Shown piece after piece: positions 39,552 through 51,719 of a DNA stretch of 64,000 nucleotides. Under the pieces are notes generated by a model. It was not told where the DNA came from. It saw only the letters and a program-made list of their open reading frames with translations, and did no database searches. Numbering within the stretch: position 1 is the first letter of the stretch; each line of letters opens with the position of its first letter. Both the position numbers and the translations under genes were made by a program. Source of the DNA: Cotesia glomerata (lineage: Eukaryota; Arthropoda; Insecta; Hymenoptera; Braconidae); NCBI RefSeq assembly GCF_020080835.1, contig NC_058166.1, forward strand, positions 1,860,001 through 1,924,000, read 5' to 3'.

Positions 39552-40108
39552 ACCCGCTTGGAAAAGGTTTATATGTTTCAAAATATATGATTAAATATAT
39601 TGATATTATAATGTGATATATGAAACGATATATAAAATCATATCTATAATTTTGCCACAATGATATAAAAAAATATATTGTAAATAAATATATCATTTTC
39701 ATGTATAAACCATATATTCATCAATATATTTGCTTCATGTATGCACGATCCACACGTGTATCGGTATAACTTTTTATATAATGATACCTTACACTTAAAA
39801 TAATGTATCGATAAATATATGGTGTCACATATATTCTTCACATATTGTACATGATATATTATATATGGTTTTTATGTATTTGGTAATATAGCAGATGATA
39901 TATACTAAACAATATATGGATCACCATATATTAATGAATATATTATTTAAAATACATGGTTCCATATATAGAATAAAGTTATACTTTTCAATATAGACAA
40001 TTTTGCCGCCATATATTCATCACTTATATGCAATATATTGTATAATATATTTTTAACGCGGTATTATATATTTTTATAAATATATATTTATAGTATTTTC
40101 ATGCGGGT
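39552..40108. mobile_element. AT-rich element with ACCCGC inverted ends
   Basis: ACCCGCTTGGAAAA at the left matches ACCCGCATGAAAAT read inward from the right. The interior is made of ATATAT-type motifs with GATATA/CATATA variation, unlike array monomers. Short inverted ends suggest a small non-autonomous DNA element; no clear target duplication seen. Confidence 0.45.
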
Positions 40109-40366
40109 GTTGACTTTCAATATATATAATAATATTTATCTACAGTATGTTAAATAATAACATTGTTATTATTGATTTGATTCAAAATTAAGGATTCAGT
40201 ATGTTCCGAAAAAGAATCAAATCTAAATTTTTGTGGCTACCAATTATTTAGCAAATGAATAGCTTATTTAGAAATCGCTGCAAGCAAATTGTAGCTGGCT
40301 AGTTAGCTGTTACTTACCATATTGGAAAAAGAATAGTATTAAAAAAAAAGTTTGGAAAATCCAAAA

Positions 40367-40988
40367 GTGCACGACTCATAATGCTCATTTCATTATGAAA
40401 TATAAAAAAAAAAAAAAAAAAAAAAAAAAACTTAAGTCGTTCAAAATTAATTGCCGAAAAAACAGCTGTAGTAGGAAGGTACTGCACAAGCGCCCCTGGT
40501 GGAATAAAATGTACATAATATCTATAGATATAGATATATCACCATCCATGTTAATTTTACATGGATATATTATAATATATAGATGTACAGTCTTGCAGTT
40601 TTCGTTTTTTATTAATTGTAATTAAATGATACTGAATTAATTAACCATTCGCATTCAGTGAGCTACAATCGTCGATTAGAATTAAAAAAAAAATTTAACT
40701 CAAATAATTGATTTTTTCACAAGTTACAGTGTTTCCGGGGTTTCATACATGACGGACAGGAAAATTTTTTGACCTATTTTGATGTTTTTTTCCGTTTCTA
40801 TTGCAGTAAATCAATTTTTAGAAAGTATGGAATTAATCTCCATTAAATTATCTCGACAATAGTATGCAAAATATCTTGATTCCGTGAACTAACAAGGCTA
40901 TAATACTAAAAATAGTTGCTAAAATGAAGCGAAAAAAATTTTTCGATCGTAAAGCACTCTCTGATGCTTCGCATCATGAGTCGTGCAA
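40367..40988. mobile_element. Inverted-repeat element with GCACGACTCAT ends
   Basis: GTGCACGACTCATAATGC at the left end and its near-inverse (TTGCACGACTCATGATGC) at the right end. Contains an A run of about 27 at 40404-40430. It interrupts type I-related flank (compare 17.1 kb). No convincing coding sequence. Confidence 0.55.
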
Positions 40989-41203
40989 TTATGACCTTTC
41001 GTGATTGTTTAACATATCTTTCCAGTGAATCAACCAAAATAATGATGAATCAATTATAAAGAAAAAGCCTCGTCTTTGGGATACTTTGTCCTTTTTGCGT
41101 CTACTTTGGTAAATTTTTGATATTTCCTTCAGAGAACCTATGGAACGTAATGCATTTAAATATTTAATTATTTTTGGATAACAATAAAAATTCATTATAT
41201 AAA

Positions 41204-42233
41204 TCCGAACAAAAACAGTTTCACTGTAAAAAAATCGCGCCAAGTCCACGTTCATAAGACTATTAAGAAAAAAAAAAATTTGTTTTTTTCTTTACAAAAA
41301 TACATAAAATAAAAAAATTAAAAAATCCAAGTAACCGATATGATTGTTTATGATTTTCGGAAATTAAAAAAAATTTTGTTACAAATTTAAAAATTAAAAA
41401 AAAAAGTTTGGAACGTATTTAGTGTGCGCGGTTGCAAAATTTAAAAAAATTGAAATACACAATGACGCACACCAAGTACGTTCTAAAATTTTTTTCTTAA
41501 TTTTTAAATTTATAACAAAATTTTTTTTAATTTCCGAAAATCATAAACAATCATATCGGTTACTTGGATTTTTTAATTTTTTTATTTTATATATTTTTGT
41601 AAAGAAAAAAACAAATTTTTTTTTTCTTAATAGTCTTATTTACGTGGACTTGGCACGATTTTTTTACAGTGAAACTGTTTTTGTTCGGATTTTAGTATTT
41701 TTTGTAATTATAATAAAAATTTACAATTGGTACCAACTTAATTAAATCTCGCGTTGGTTGCATTTTTTATAGCAAACTATCCCCTTGAAACTACAGTTTA
41801 TGTAAAAATAATTCCAGCGCACCCTGGCGGGTGTAGATGCAAGCTGTGAAATATCTATTTTTAACTGTAGTTTCCCATCTAATGAAGGATTACTATGCAT
41901 TCTCGAATTATTTAGTTTGTGGCAGATCACTTTGCCCATCGAAAAAAAAGTCAGAATCGAAATTTTTGCGTTGCTATAGTTTGTGCTGATTAAATTTAAT
42001 AATTTTAAGTAGATTAATTGTTATAAGTGAATATAATTAATTAATAACAGTCAAATAAAGTATGAATTACTGTTATAATATACAATTTAGGAAAAAAAAG
42101 TACCGTAGAATTAAATAAAATTTTGCAACCTCAAAATACTGTTCTGCTTACAGTAAACACAGTCGGTAGTCTGGCGCTCCGTTTACAGCAGAATTGAACG
42201 GAACTTGGCGCCAGATTCTACCGAATCTGTGGA
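41204..42233 (+). mobile_element. Helitron-like non-autonomous element, copy 3
   Basis: Starts TCCGAACAAAAACAG after A, and ends with hairpin AGATTC-TACC-GAATCT (42213-42228) and GTGGA before T. Removing it rejoins the C monomer exactly as seen at 5.05 kb (ATTCATTATAAATCATTC). The long inverted repeat spans about 41.21-41.69 kb. CTCF-like AGCGCACCCTGGCGG at 41816-41830. Confidence 0.7.
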
Positions 42234-42245
42234 TCATTACTATTT

Positions 42246-42330
42246 TTCTGGCTATAGTAAGAAAAACAAATTTCTACTTAGCAACAAAATTTGCGACCAT
42301 GCGCCAACTAGCGGTAATTCATAAAACTAT
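42246..42330 (-). promoter_or_regulatory. Array core 23, type C; CTCF-like motif at 42300-42314
   Basis: TGCGCCAACTAGCGG, one change (CCACCT to CCAACT). The 5' part of this monomer was separated by the Helitron-like element at 41204-42233: left flank AAATTCATTATAT, right flank ATTACTATTTTTCTG, as joined in core 3. Confidence 0.68.
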
Positions 42331-43707
42331 CAACTAATTTTTCAGTTTTACAATGTAGAACTCTTATGTCTGTTACTTATTAATTTAAAACCAATGATAT
42401 GGATCTAGAATCATATTGTCTATCAATACAATACATGCGCTCTCCTTAATTAAGTATTTAATCATAAAAAAATAGTATAGTAATTCTTATTAAAGTAGTA
42501 TAATTTCATAATTTAGCAGTAAAATTTTTGGAAGCCTGGCGAGTCCTGAAAAAAAGATATTAATACTCAAATATTTTTGCCTTTACCATTGATCCTTATG
42601 GAAAATCAAAGACTTCATTTTATTTCACAAAACTGGACGTTCAGATTGTTAAAAAAATTAAGACAACGAGAGAAAATAACATCTAGAACATATTTAATAA
42701 CAATCAGTATGGTTTTACGTCCGAGCATATGAGAATATTTATTAATAAAAAACATTCAAAATTTATCTCCGTTTCTCTTTCTCCAACGTGATTTAGTATA
42801 GTGAAATCTCCTACGTTAATCAAATAAGGTAAAGTTTTGTAATTTGACTCTTGTGTAACGGTAGTACTACCTTAAATATTTCGACAATTGCTAACTCTAT
42901 ATTTGATTATTTATGAAACATTGAATTCAATTTTATAAATATAAAACTTTCAAAAAATTTATCATAGCTCATAGCAAATAATTCTATTTGCTTTCAAGAT
43001 AGAAAATTTATGGTATTTTTTCGGCTAATCTATCCTTGAGAGATCTAATTCAGTTAATATCACAAGACAAAAAGAAAAACTATAGAACAACCCTTATTTT
43101 GACGAATTAATTTACGACTCATAGTACCGTCAAATTTATTGACGTCAGTAAGATAAAATTTAAAAAAGATCGAGAACGCGAGGTTACCTTTTTATTGAAA
43201 ATTACACGAATTTTCAACATAAAAACGCTCTAGTCATAAACAATAAAATTTCACTAATTTGTATTTTCTGTTTATACATTATAGATGAGCAATGATGATA
43301 TAAGATAGATATTTTTTGTGATCTATCAAAATCGAATTTTTAATTTTTCGTCAACATTTAACTGTATTCATTATATGAAATAAAAATTTGGTCCTGTTAC
43401 CTAATTTTATTTTTGCTTTTTTATTGTATTAAACTTAATTTCTCACCAAGCTCAAGATAAGTCCTTGCTCTGGTCCAGCTCTAGACCTGCCTGAAACTAA
43501 CGAACTATCCGTTTCAATTGTGATGAAAAAATTAATTTACGTATAAATGTAATTTAATAATAAATTCCCAACTGCAATAACAAAATCATCATTAAGAATG
43601 GAAAAAATCAGCTCTGTTTTTAGCGATTAGGAAACAATTTCGGCCCAATCAATGGACCACTCGGGAAAATTTGAAACTTAGATGTTCAATCGGAAGCATA
43701 ATAGATA

Positions 43708-44007
43708 TTGACAATTAATACATTGCTGGCTAATACAAAATTCAGTGAGAATGGAAGTAGAAAAATAACTAAAAGAGCTTCATACGATGACCAAGAAAAA
43801 TTGAATCTAACATGCAAAAAACAATTCAAAAAATTAAAAATCCCATTTGCGAAATTGGCCAAAAGAAAAAAAATACCAGATTTGAGAAAATTAAAAAAAG
43901 TCAATTTTCCCTTGAAAATGAGAAAATTTTTTTCTGATTTACAAATTGATTTTCATATTGTTGCATTTCGTATGCATAAATTTGATGAAAAGAGCAAACA
44001 GAAGTAA
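43708..44007 (+). pseudogene. Type E relic reading frame, longest copy (99 codons)
   Basis: Open frame starting MTINTLLANTKFSENGSRK, with IPFAKLAKRKKIPDLRKLKK in the middle and MHKFDEKSKQK at the end, 77 bp before an E core motif. Highly basic, with no signal peptide or membrane segment. The frame is shared with 8327-8509, while copies at 51.58 and 55.86 kb contain stops (for example after FSYL and after AKR). No splice context, promoter or family recognised. It is annotated as a relic, not a proven gene. Confidence 0.28.
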
Positions 44008-44029
44008 GACACTAAACTATTATCTATGC

Positions 44030-44114
44030 AAGAGTATATTAAATTGACAACAAGTATCTTCTAGTGAGAATAGTTTGCGACTATGCGCCACCTAGCGGTG
44101 ATCTTATGAATTAT
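44030..44114 (-). promoter_or_regulatory. Array core 24, type E; CTCF-like motif at 44084-44098
   Basis: TGCGCCACCTAGCGG, full consensus and the best E copy. The longest version of the type E relic reading frame ends 77 bp before the motif (43708-44007). Confidence 0.78.
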
Positions 44115-44469
44115 TCTGAAATAAATTGAAGGGAGCTTTAATTCATCAACTCGTTGAAGTTTTGATAAACTCTATGATGTATTGGATAGTTGTTAGCAAA
44201 TATTTCATGCCCTCATCAATATTCAGTCTATATTAAACTTTTGAGTCTATATTAAACAAAATAATATTGAAAAATATTTTCTAAAATATCTATCACCGCT
44301 AGATGATCAGCCAAAAGAACTTTGCCGTTAGCTAAATATAAAAAAACAACTATGCTACTGTGAACTGATAAAACGATGACTATTGGTCAGTTTCTGAGTA
44401 TAAGGATATCAATCCTATAAAAATCAGAGTATCATTATTTTTTTGATATTGAAAGTAGCGAATTTATCA

Positions 44470-44610
44470 CAGTGTGTTGGAGGTTTCGCCAGATGGCGGC
44501 ACCTTCCGAGCGGTTTGAAAAAATATAATAATTTAAGATTTAATTTTAAGTTTAAATTGTTTATTAATATTTTATTTTCAGCCCAGAAGGCGATTGGGAT
44601 CGTCATTAAC
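44470..44610 (+). mobile_element. Fragment of the 31.2-kb LTR family
   Basis: Aligns with 31.30-31.43 kb: CAGATGGCGGCACC followed downstream by CAGCCCAGAAGGCGAT. Ends are missing. The CTCF-like TTCGCCAGATGGCGG lies at 44485-44499. Short AT-rich direct repeats (TTAATAAATATTTATTAA-like) follow to about 44.75 kb. Confidence 0.7.
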
Positions 44611-45944
44611 CACTAATAAATATTTATTAACAGTTAATAAATTGTAGTTAATAAATTACTTGTTAACTGTTAATAAATATTTATTAAATCCTATGATGTT
44701 AAAAAATTATTTATTAACAGTTAATAAAACTTATTAAATATAAACAAATCCCTCTATTAGTGTATAAAACTGTCACATATTTTTTACAACGTTTTTTTTT
44801 TACTATTATTTATAATATTTATATAATTTTATGTTTCTTGCTATTGAAATACGTATAAAAACATACTCCGACAGCCTCCTGTAGTTCATATTTTGACTGT
44901 CGCTGCAGTCACATTCATGGCGAATATCGATGAAGTGACAAGTGTATAATTAATTCAAATATTTTTTATATCAAGCTAAACCGGGTCCTTGTCATTAAAG
45001 AGATTGAAAGTATAAAATTGACAAATAAATATTTTGCAAACAATTAATGATAAATTTTTCTTTAAATTTAAATTTGGTGAAAGATTTAAACATCACAGGA
45101 CAGTAATAGATAAATGTAAATAATAAAGGAATTAAAAAAATATTTACTTCAGACGATGAAATCCGTTATCTTCAGCGATCATTAAATAGATGATATAATT
45201 GACGACCATACTGTGAAATTGTCGAATTTGGCGGGAAAGAAGCTTCCTTCTACGCAATTATCCAACAACGGAAATTAGAATTCAATTATTTTAAATTGAA
45301 TTCTAATGAATCATCTCAAAAACGGAATAATCACTATTTAAAAATCATAATCTCAATTTTTTAAACGTCTTTAGATCAGAACAAGGGTAATTAAACAATC
45401 CGAATTAATTCAATGGCGAAAAGTAACGCTGAACGATAGTGAAAAGTAGATAGTGAAAAGTAGATATAGTTATAAAAAGTTTTAAAGAAAAAATACTGTT
45501 AACATGTTGAAAATTTTTGTTAATCATTTATTTTATGTAACATAAAGCAAGAAGATTCAAAACTTAATTAATGAATTATGAATAATATTTTTTACCTATC
45601 GCAAATGCCTTCTCAAACAACAGTTTATTTTTAAAACATTAAACTTATTTAATTTAAATTATTGGGTCATCATTAGCATTAAATAAATATAATTACGATT
45701 TTAGACTGACCTGAAATCAAAAAAATTTTACCGACAGAAAATAACACCTCAAAGTTTACTCTTGAAACCTTAAATTTATTCAACTTAAATTATTACGTTA
45801 ATTTCAACATTAAATAAATAATTAAATTATAATTTTTTACAAAACATAAATAAAAATTAAATTTTTCCAAAATTTTCCAAAATTTCTACTAAATAAATTT
45901 ACAACAGTTTAAAACTAATTATTTCATCAATAATAACTATTTTT

Positions 45945-46029
45945 CCGTTTATATTAACTTAGCAAAAAAGTTGTGCTTGGGAACAAAATTTACGACCGTG
46001 CGCCATCTGGCGGCAATTTGAAGAACTTT
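45945..46029 (-). promoter_or_regulatory. Array core 25, C-like; CTCF-like motif at 45999-46013
   Basis: TGCGCCATCTGGCGG: close to the CTCF consensus, which tolerates these two changes. Upstream box diverged (GTGCTTGGGAAC). Confidence 0.68.
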
Positions 46030-46826
46030 ATAATAAATTGACTTTTATAAATTTAAAATCTTATATCCTTTTTTTAATTAATTTATTCAATACTGCAGTT
46101 TGAAAGAGATTATCAATAAATAAAGAAATAATTCACGTAATTTGAACTCATAAGTTTCTTTCAATATTAGAACAATGAATTTTGATTAGAATTAATAATA
46201 ATTTTTGGGACAATTACTGAGTTAATCATAAAAGTAAAAATTAAGCTACTAAAAAAATAATTCTAGTTAATCTTAATGACAATTTGATACGAAATCGTTT
46301 ATTGGAATGCAAGATTGGAAAAATCTATTAAGATTTTTCAAGTTACACTTTAACGTACGCCAGAATGAAAATAACTCTTTTGTTTAAGAATAATTAATAA
46401 TGCTCAATTGTTATGCTATATTAATTATGTTAAAGATGATTAGTGAAAAAATCAATTTCAAGAAGAAAAATTAATTTGTGACTTTAAATTGTTTTTCGGG
46501 CACAATCCGAAAAACAAACACGGAACGAAAAAACGATTGCACACCAATAAGACATACAATTTTAGAAGTTTAATTACTAATATTTGGATCTTAAGTTTCA
46601 AAATTAAAAGCGCTTAATTGCTAGTAATTTTAGAAACCTCTTAAACAGAAAAATTAAAATTATTGAGTCTCAAAAACATACGTTAAATTTTTTAAAAATC
46701 AAGTACAAAAGAACTGAAACAAAAAAATCTCGAACTATGGATCCTCAAACGAATTAGAATTTCCATACGCTTTAATGTGTATTAAATGACATTGTTAAAA
46801 AATAATTCACAAATTACAATTGTTTT

Positions 46827-46911
46827 ATTGCATGTATTACTTTGGAAAGAAGTTTGTTCCTATGAGAAAATTTCTAACCACTCGCCACCTATTGGAAATT
46901 ATTAAAACTAA
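46827..46911 (-). promoter_or_regulatory. Array core 26, type I; decayed CTCF-like motif at 46881-46895
   Basis: CTCGCCACCTATTGG: the leading TG is replaced, while CGCCACCT remains. Just downstream the flank is interrupted at 46943 by a Helitron-like element. Confidence 0.58.
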
Positions 46912-46942
46912 TTTAATTTTTCTCACTCCATGTACTTATATA

Positions 46943-48005
46943 TCTGAACAAAAACAGTTTCACTGTATAAAAATCGCGCCAAGTCCACGTTCATAAGACT
47001 ATCAAGATAAAAAAATTTCTTTTTTCTTTACAAAAAGATATAAAATAAAAAAATTAAAAAATCCAAGTAACCGATATGATTGTATTTGATTTTCGGAAAT
47101 TAAAAAAAATTTTATTGTAAATTTGAAAATTAAAAAAAAATTTTAGAACGTACTTGGTGTGCGTCATTGTGTATTTCAATTTTTTTAAAGTCCTAGTAAA
47201 TAGATTTTACGAATTTCATTAAAAGTAAAATATTTTGCAACCATGCACACTAAATACGTTCCAAAATTTTTTTTTTAATTTTCAAATTTATAATAAAATT
47301 TTTTTTAATTTCAGAAAATCAAATACAATCATATCGGTTACTTGGATTTTTTAATTTTTTTATTTTATATCTTTTTGTAAAGAAAAAAGAAATTTTTTTA
47401 TCTTGATAGTCTTATGAACGTGGACTTGGCGCGATTTTTATACAGTGAAACTGTTTTTGTTCAGATTTTAGTATTTTTTGTAATTATAATAAAAATTTAC
47501 AATTGGTGCCAACTTAAATCTCGGGTTGGCTGCATTTTTTATAGCAAACTATCCCCTTGAAGCTACAGTTTATGTAAAAACAATTCCAGCGCACCCTGGC
47601 GGATGTAGATGCAAGCTGCGAAATGTATTTTTTTAACTGTAGTTTCCCATCTATTGGAAGATTACCATGAATTCTCGAATTATTTAGTCTGTGGCATGTC
47701 ACTTTTTACATAGAAAAAAAGTCAGGATCGAAATTTTTAAGCTTGCTATAGTTTGTGCTGATAAAATTTAATAATTTCAAGTAGATTAATTGTTATAATT
47801 GAATATAATTAATTAATATCAGTAAAATAAAGCATGAATTACTGTTATAATATAAAATTTAGGAACAAGAAGTACCGTAGAATCAAATAAAATTTTGCAA
47901 CCTCAAAATACCGTTCTGCTTACAGTAAACACAGTCGGTAGTCTCGCGCTCCGTTTACAACGAATTTGAACGGAACTTGGCGCCAGATTCTACCGAATCT
48001 GTGGA
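46943..48005 (+). mobile_element. Helitron-like non-autonomous element, copy 4
   Basis: Starts TCTGAACAAAAACAG after A; hairpin AGATTC-TACC-GAATCT at 47985-48000 and terminal GTGGA before T. The empty site is visible at 16.81 kb (TATATCACCAGAGTG). The inverted repeat covers about 46.94-47.47 kb. CTCF-like AGCGCACCCTGGCGG at 47588-47602. Confidence 0.72.
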
Positions 48006-48275
48006 TCACCAAAGTCTATAAATTTTATTTTTCATACAGCTTTATATAATTCAAAACTTTTTTTAATCTAAAGTATGTAAAATAATAAAATAATTATTAC
48101 TTTAACTAAAAATAGAGTACTTAGTATTTTCACAGAATCAACATACGAAAATAATGAAAATTTTTGTGATAGCCAATGATTGCTCGAATGATCATTCATT
48201 TAGAGATCAATAAAAATGCATTGTAAAAATTTTAAATATTACGGCTCGTTTGTTGTAACATAGCTGGCTAATATA

Positions 48276-48678
48276 TTTAGCCAGAGACTAAATAATATAA
48301 GGATGCATGCTAATCTTATAATAGATGGGAAACTACAGTAAAAAAAAGATATTTGACAGCTTGCAATTACACACGCCAGGCGGCGCAAGAATAACTTTTA
48401 CATGTACTATAGCTTAAAGGGGATAGTTTGCCACCGGAAATGTATTAAATTAAAATTGTCAATTTTTATTATATTTACAAAAAATAATGAAATCCGAGCA
48501 AAAACAGTTTCACTGTAAAAAATCACGCCAAGTCCACGTTCATAAGACTATTAAGAAAAAAAAAATTTATTTCTTTACAAAAAGATATAAAATAGAAAAT
48601 TAAAAAATCCAAGTAACCGATATGGTTGTATATGATTTTCGAAAATTAAAAAAAATTTTGCTGTAAATTTAAAAATCA
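48276..48678 (-). mobile_element. Helitron-like element, truncated copy
   Basis: Reverse-oriented fragment most similar to copy 1. It retains the middle region and one arm of the inverted repeat, lacking the other arm and the 3' hairpin. It includes ACGCCAGGCGGCGCA (48373-48387). The junction at 48.68 kb is followed by a short ATATTAAT tandem repeat and then monomer sequence like 8.0 kb. Confidence 0.65.
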
Positions 48679-49445
48679 CAATATTAATATTAAATATTAA
48701 TATTAATATTAAATTTAAAGATCACAATATTAAAAGCATTTATTTTATTGAATAAGAGGCATTTGATTTCAGGTATGAATGAATAAAAATATTGTCAAAC
48801 GGTAAAATATCCTAGAAGTAAAATTGATGATCATCGTAAACACAGAAATGAAAACTAAAAATCATATCTCAAAAAATTAAGCAAGAATTTTTAAAACCTA
48901 TGAAAGCTACAATAATTATTACAAGACCCAGAATTTAGCAATCCTGGAACTTAATGAGAAATTCGTAAGACCAAATAATCTAAAAATTATGTCTGAGTTA
49001 TAAATATTATCTGATAAATCTTCTAATTTAATTTCTAATCTTCTTATTTCATTTACTTTTGAATAGCTAAGCAATATCGATGAAGCAATATGTAAATTTA
49101 CAAAATTACAGTTTAGTAAAAAAAAAACAGCTTTTATTTTGAAGTTACCTCATGATTAAAAAAATTTCGAGGTGTGAATTTTTTTAAAAAAATAAGATCA
49201 AGAAAATAACTAAAAAATTTTCATTAATCTATTCACATCCAATTTTAGTATTACGGAACACAGTGTTCAAGAATATTAGGCCCAGACGGAAAATTCGTCA
49301 GAGCCAATTATAATCAATGTTAACTAAAATTATGACTGCACATATGAGTATAATCTGATGTCTTGTATCAAGTCCCAACAACTTTCAATAAATTTGTATC
49401 TTCATGATGATTCTTCAACAAAATATACAAATCAGAATTTAGTTT

Positions 49446-49530
49446 TTGCTTTTATTAACTTGAAGACACTTGCGCACTTACGAGAAAGTTTTTCTACGAT
49501 GTGCTACCTACAGAGACACGTGAGGAACTG
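49446..49530 (-). promoter_or_regulatory. Array core 27, A-like; strongly decayed motif at 49500-49514
   Basis: TGTGCTACCTACAGA, which probably no longer binds. The upstream CACTTACGAG box and the TTTGCTTTTATTAACTTG box are retained, so the core is recognised by its neighbours rather than by the motif. Confidence 0.5.
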
Positions 49531-50005
49531 AATGGGCTTTTTTTGTTTATTTAGTGCTTGAGATACTATTTAAATTATATTGAAAATATTTTGACACTTT
49601 TTATTCAAATTCAAATTTAGAAACTATAAATTATAAATTATAGTAAATCTTTTTGGTTCTTTTAACATCAATAATAAAAACGTTCAAGACCCTCTGATTT
49701 ATAAGGATATATTATTATAAAGCGTTAATATTCATGATTTAAGGCATATAAATAAGCGAAGATAAATTCAGCGATTTTAAATTTTATTTTTATCTGAATT
49801 CATCGAAAAATGTGTTCTTAGTTTACCAAACGTCATGTCATTAATAAATTTTGAAAATTTTCAAGCTTTAATAAAACCCCCAAAATGGTATAAAAAATTT
49901 TTTAACTTGATGATATACATGACATTAAAAATTGAGAATTTATATTTCCAAGATAAAACAATAAAATTTTGTCAGAAAATATTCCACAAATCCCAACTTA
50001 TTTTT

Positions 50006-50090
50006 TTGCTTGTATTAACTTTAAAACACGTTTCTACTTACGAGAAAGCTTTTCTGTCATGCACCACCTATCGGAAATTTTCAGAACTAT
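50006..50090 (-). promoter_or_regulatory. Array core 28, type A; CTCF-like motif at 50060-50074
   Basis: TGCACCACCTATCGG: a CpG transition (CG to CA). Upstream CTACTTACGAG intact. Only 560 bp after core 27, the shortest spacing in the array. The A flank is split at 50371 by a TA-flanked element. Confidence 0.66.
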
Positions 50091-50371
50091 TTTTTTAATC
50101 CAATTAATTGAAACAACTGATTATACTTTTCTTTAATCATTTACTTTGTCGCTTAAAATTATTAAATTAAAATATATAATTATTTTATTATTTATTATTC
50201 TAAAAATTTTAATAATAAATTACAAAGATTCAGTAGTCAGAAAATAATAAGAGAATACACTTTCATTATTTTGATTTTTTCCAACCTAAACTTTGATTAA
50301 TGACAAATAATCCGAAGGTTGAAAGCAATAATAGAAATTTTTATAGACTTTTCTTTACTTCGCAAATAATA

Positions 50372-50942
50372 GGGGACGGACGGGCAAGACGGAGAGGGCG
50401 GGTAAAATGAATAATCGTTTTAAATCGCTGGTCGGTCGATAGAAACATTTTAGACAGCAATCTATCAATCTATTATGTAACTACACTTACCGTTATCGAT
50501 AAAGCATTGGTTTTGCATACTTGTGGGAATTTTTTTTTATAAATATTGAAATTTAGGAAAAAAAATAAAATTTTAAATCGTAAGTATACAATACTTAGTT
50601 TAATGTTGTTAAGGACGATGCAGATTTGATTTTTTTTCTTCATATTCAGGACGCGGTTGATATTTTTGCGACGATTGTTTTGATTGAAATGTATTTTCCA
50701 ATCAGTATTCGTTTTACGCGACCTGAGTATTCATTTTGCCCGCCCTGGTAGGGCAAAACGGATAATGTTGACTTTTTTTTAATTTCGAAGAAGAATTTAT
50801 TTGTTATTATTTTTATTTTACTTTAATTATAAACTTCAATTACCCAAAAAATTATTAGCCAAAGTTAAGAATGGATATGATTGTAATATATATTTGTTAT
50901 TTCATTTTCAAATTAACATATCCGTTTTGCCCGTCCTTCCCC
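50372..50942. mobile_element. TA-flanked inverted-repeat element (GGGGACGGACGGGC ends)
   Basis: Terminal inverted repeats GGGGACGGACGGGCAAGACG and CGTTTTGCCCGTCCTTCCCC, with TA at 50370-50371 and 50943-50944. The A monomer at 0.5 kb (AATAATAGCTTAG) is the empty site. About 570 bp, non-coding; Tc1/mariner-like by its TA duplication. Confidence 0.85.
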
Positions 50943-51719
50943 TAGCTTAAATAAGTTTTTCTAAAATTCAACAGCATAGTGGTAACTATTATCTTAATAT
51001 CAAAAGTCATGTAACATTTGAGCAGAAAAATGATGATTGAATGCAAAGTAAATGTTCTATTATTAATTGTTACTTGTGATTGTTCATTTCTATTGAAAAT
51101 ATTTAAGAGATCAACAGCTTCAAAACAATGGTACTATTGAATCTCAAACTAAGTATTACTATAACAATATATTATTGCGAATTCCTTGAAATTTGTTAAT
51201 TTTCTACAAAGATTGACTATAATATGTCCAAAAAGACATTAAATTAACAAAATTTCTTAAGTTGAAAGATTTAGTCTTTGCTCTAGACCGATCCCAGAAA
51301 TGCGTGGGACTAACGAACCATTTGGTTCAAAAACTGCGAAAAAATTAATTCACACATGAAAGTCATTTAGTAATCACCAACCAAAACTATTAACTTAAAA
51401 TGGACAAAAATCAGCTTCTAAAAATGATGATACAATTCTGAATGAAAAAATGCACCACTTCAGTGGAAATTAAAAATTTACATGTTTGAACGTGAATAGA
51501 AAAAATATTGACAATTTAAAATTTATTGGTTTATACAAAATCAGTGAGAATGTAGAAAAGTGCCGAAGATGCTGACAGCTAAAAATCTCATTTGCAAAAT
51601 TGGCCAAAAGAAAAAAAATACCAGATTTGACCTCAATACTAAAAATTGATTTTCTCTTAAAGTTAAGTAAATTTTTCTCATATTTATAAATTGATTTTAA
51701 TATTGTTGCATTTCTTATG

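Noticed and set aside
47514..47702. Similar minus-strand frames at 41742-41939 and 47514-47702
   Set aside because: They are parallel positions in two copies of the Helitron-like element. Copies 1 and 2 do not keep the frame, so it is shared descent of non-coding DNA.
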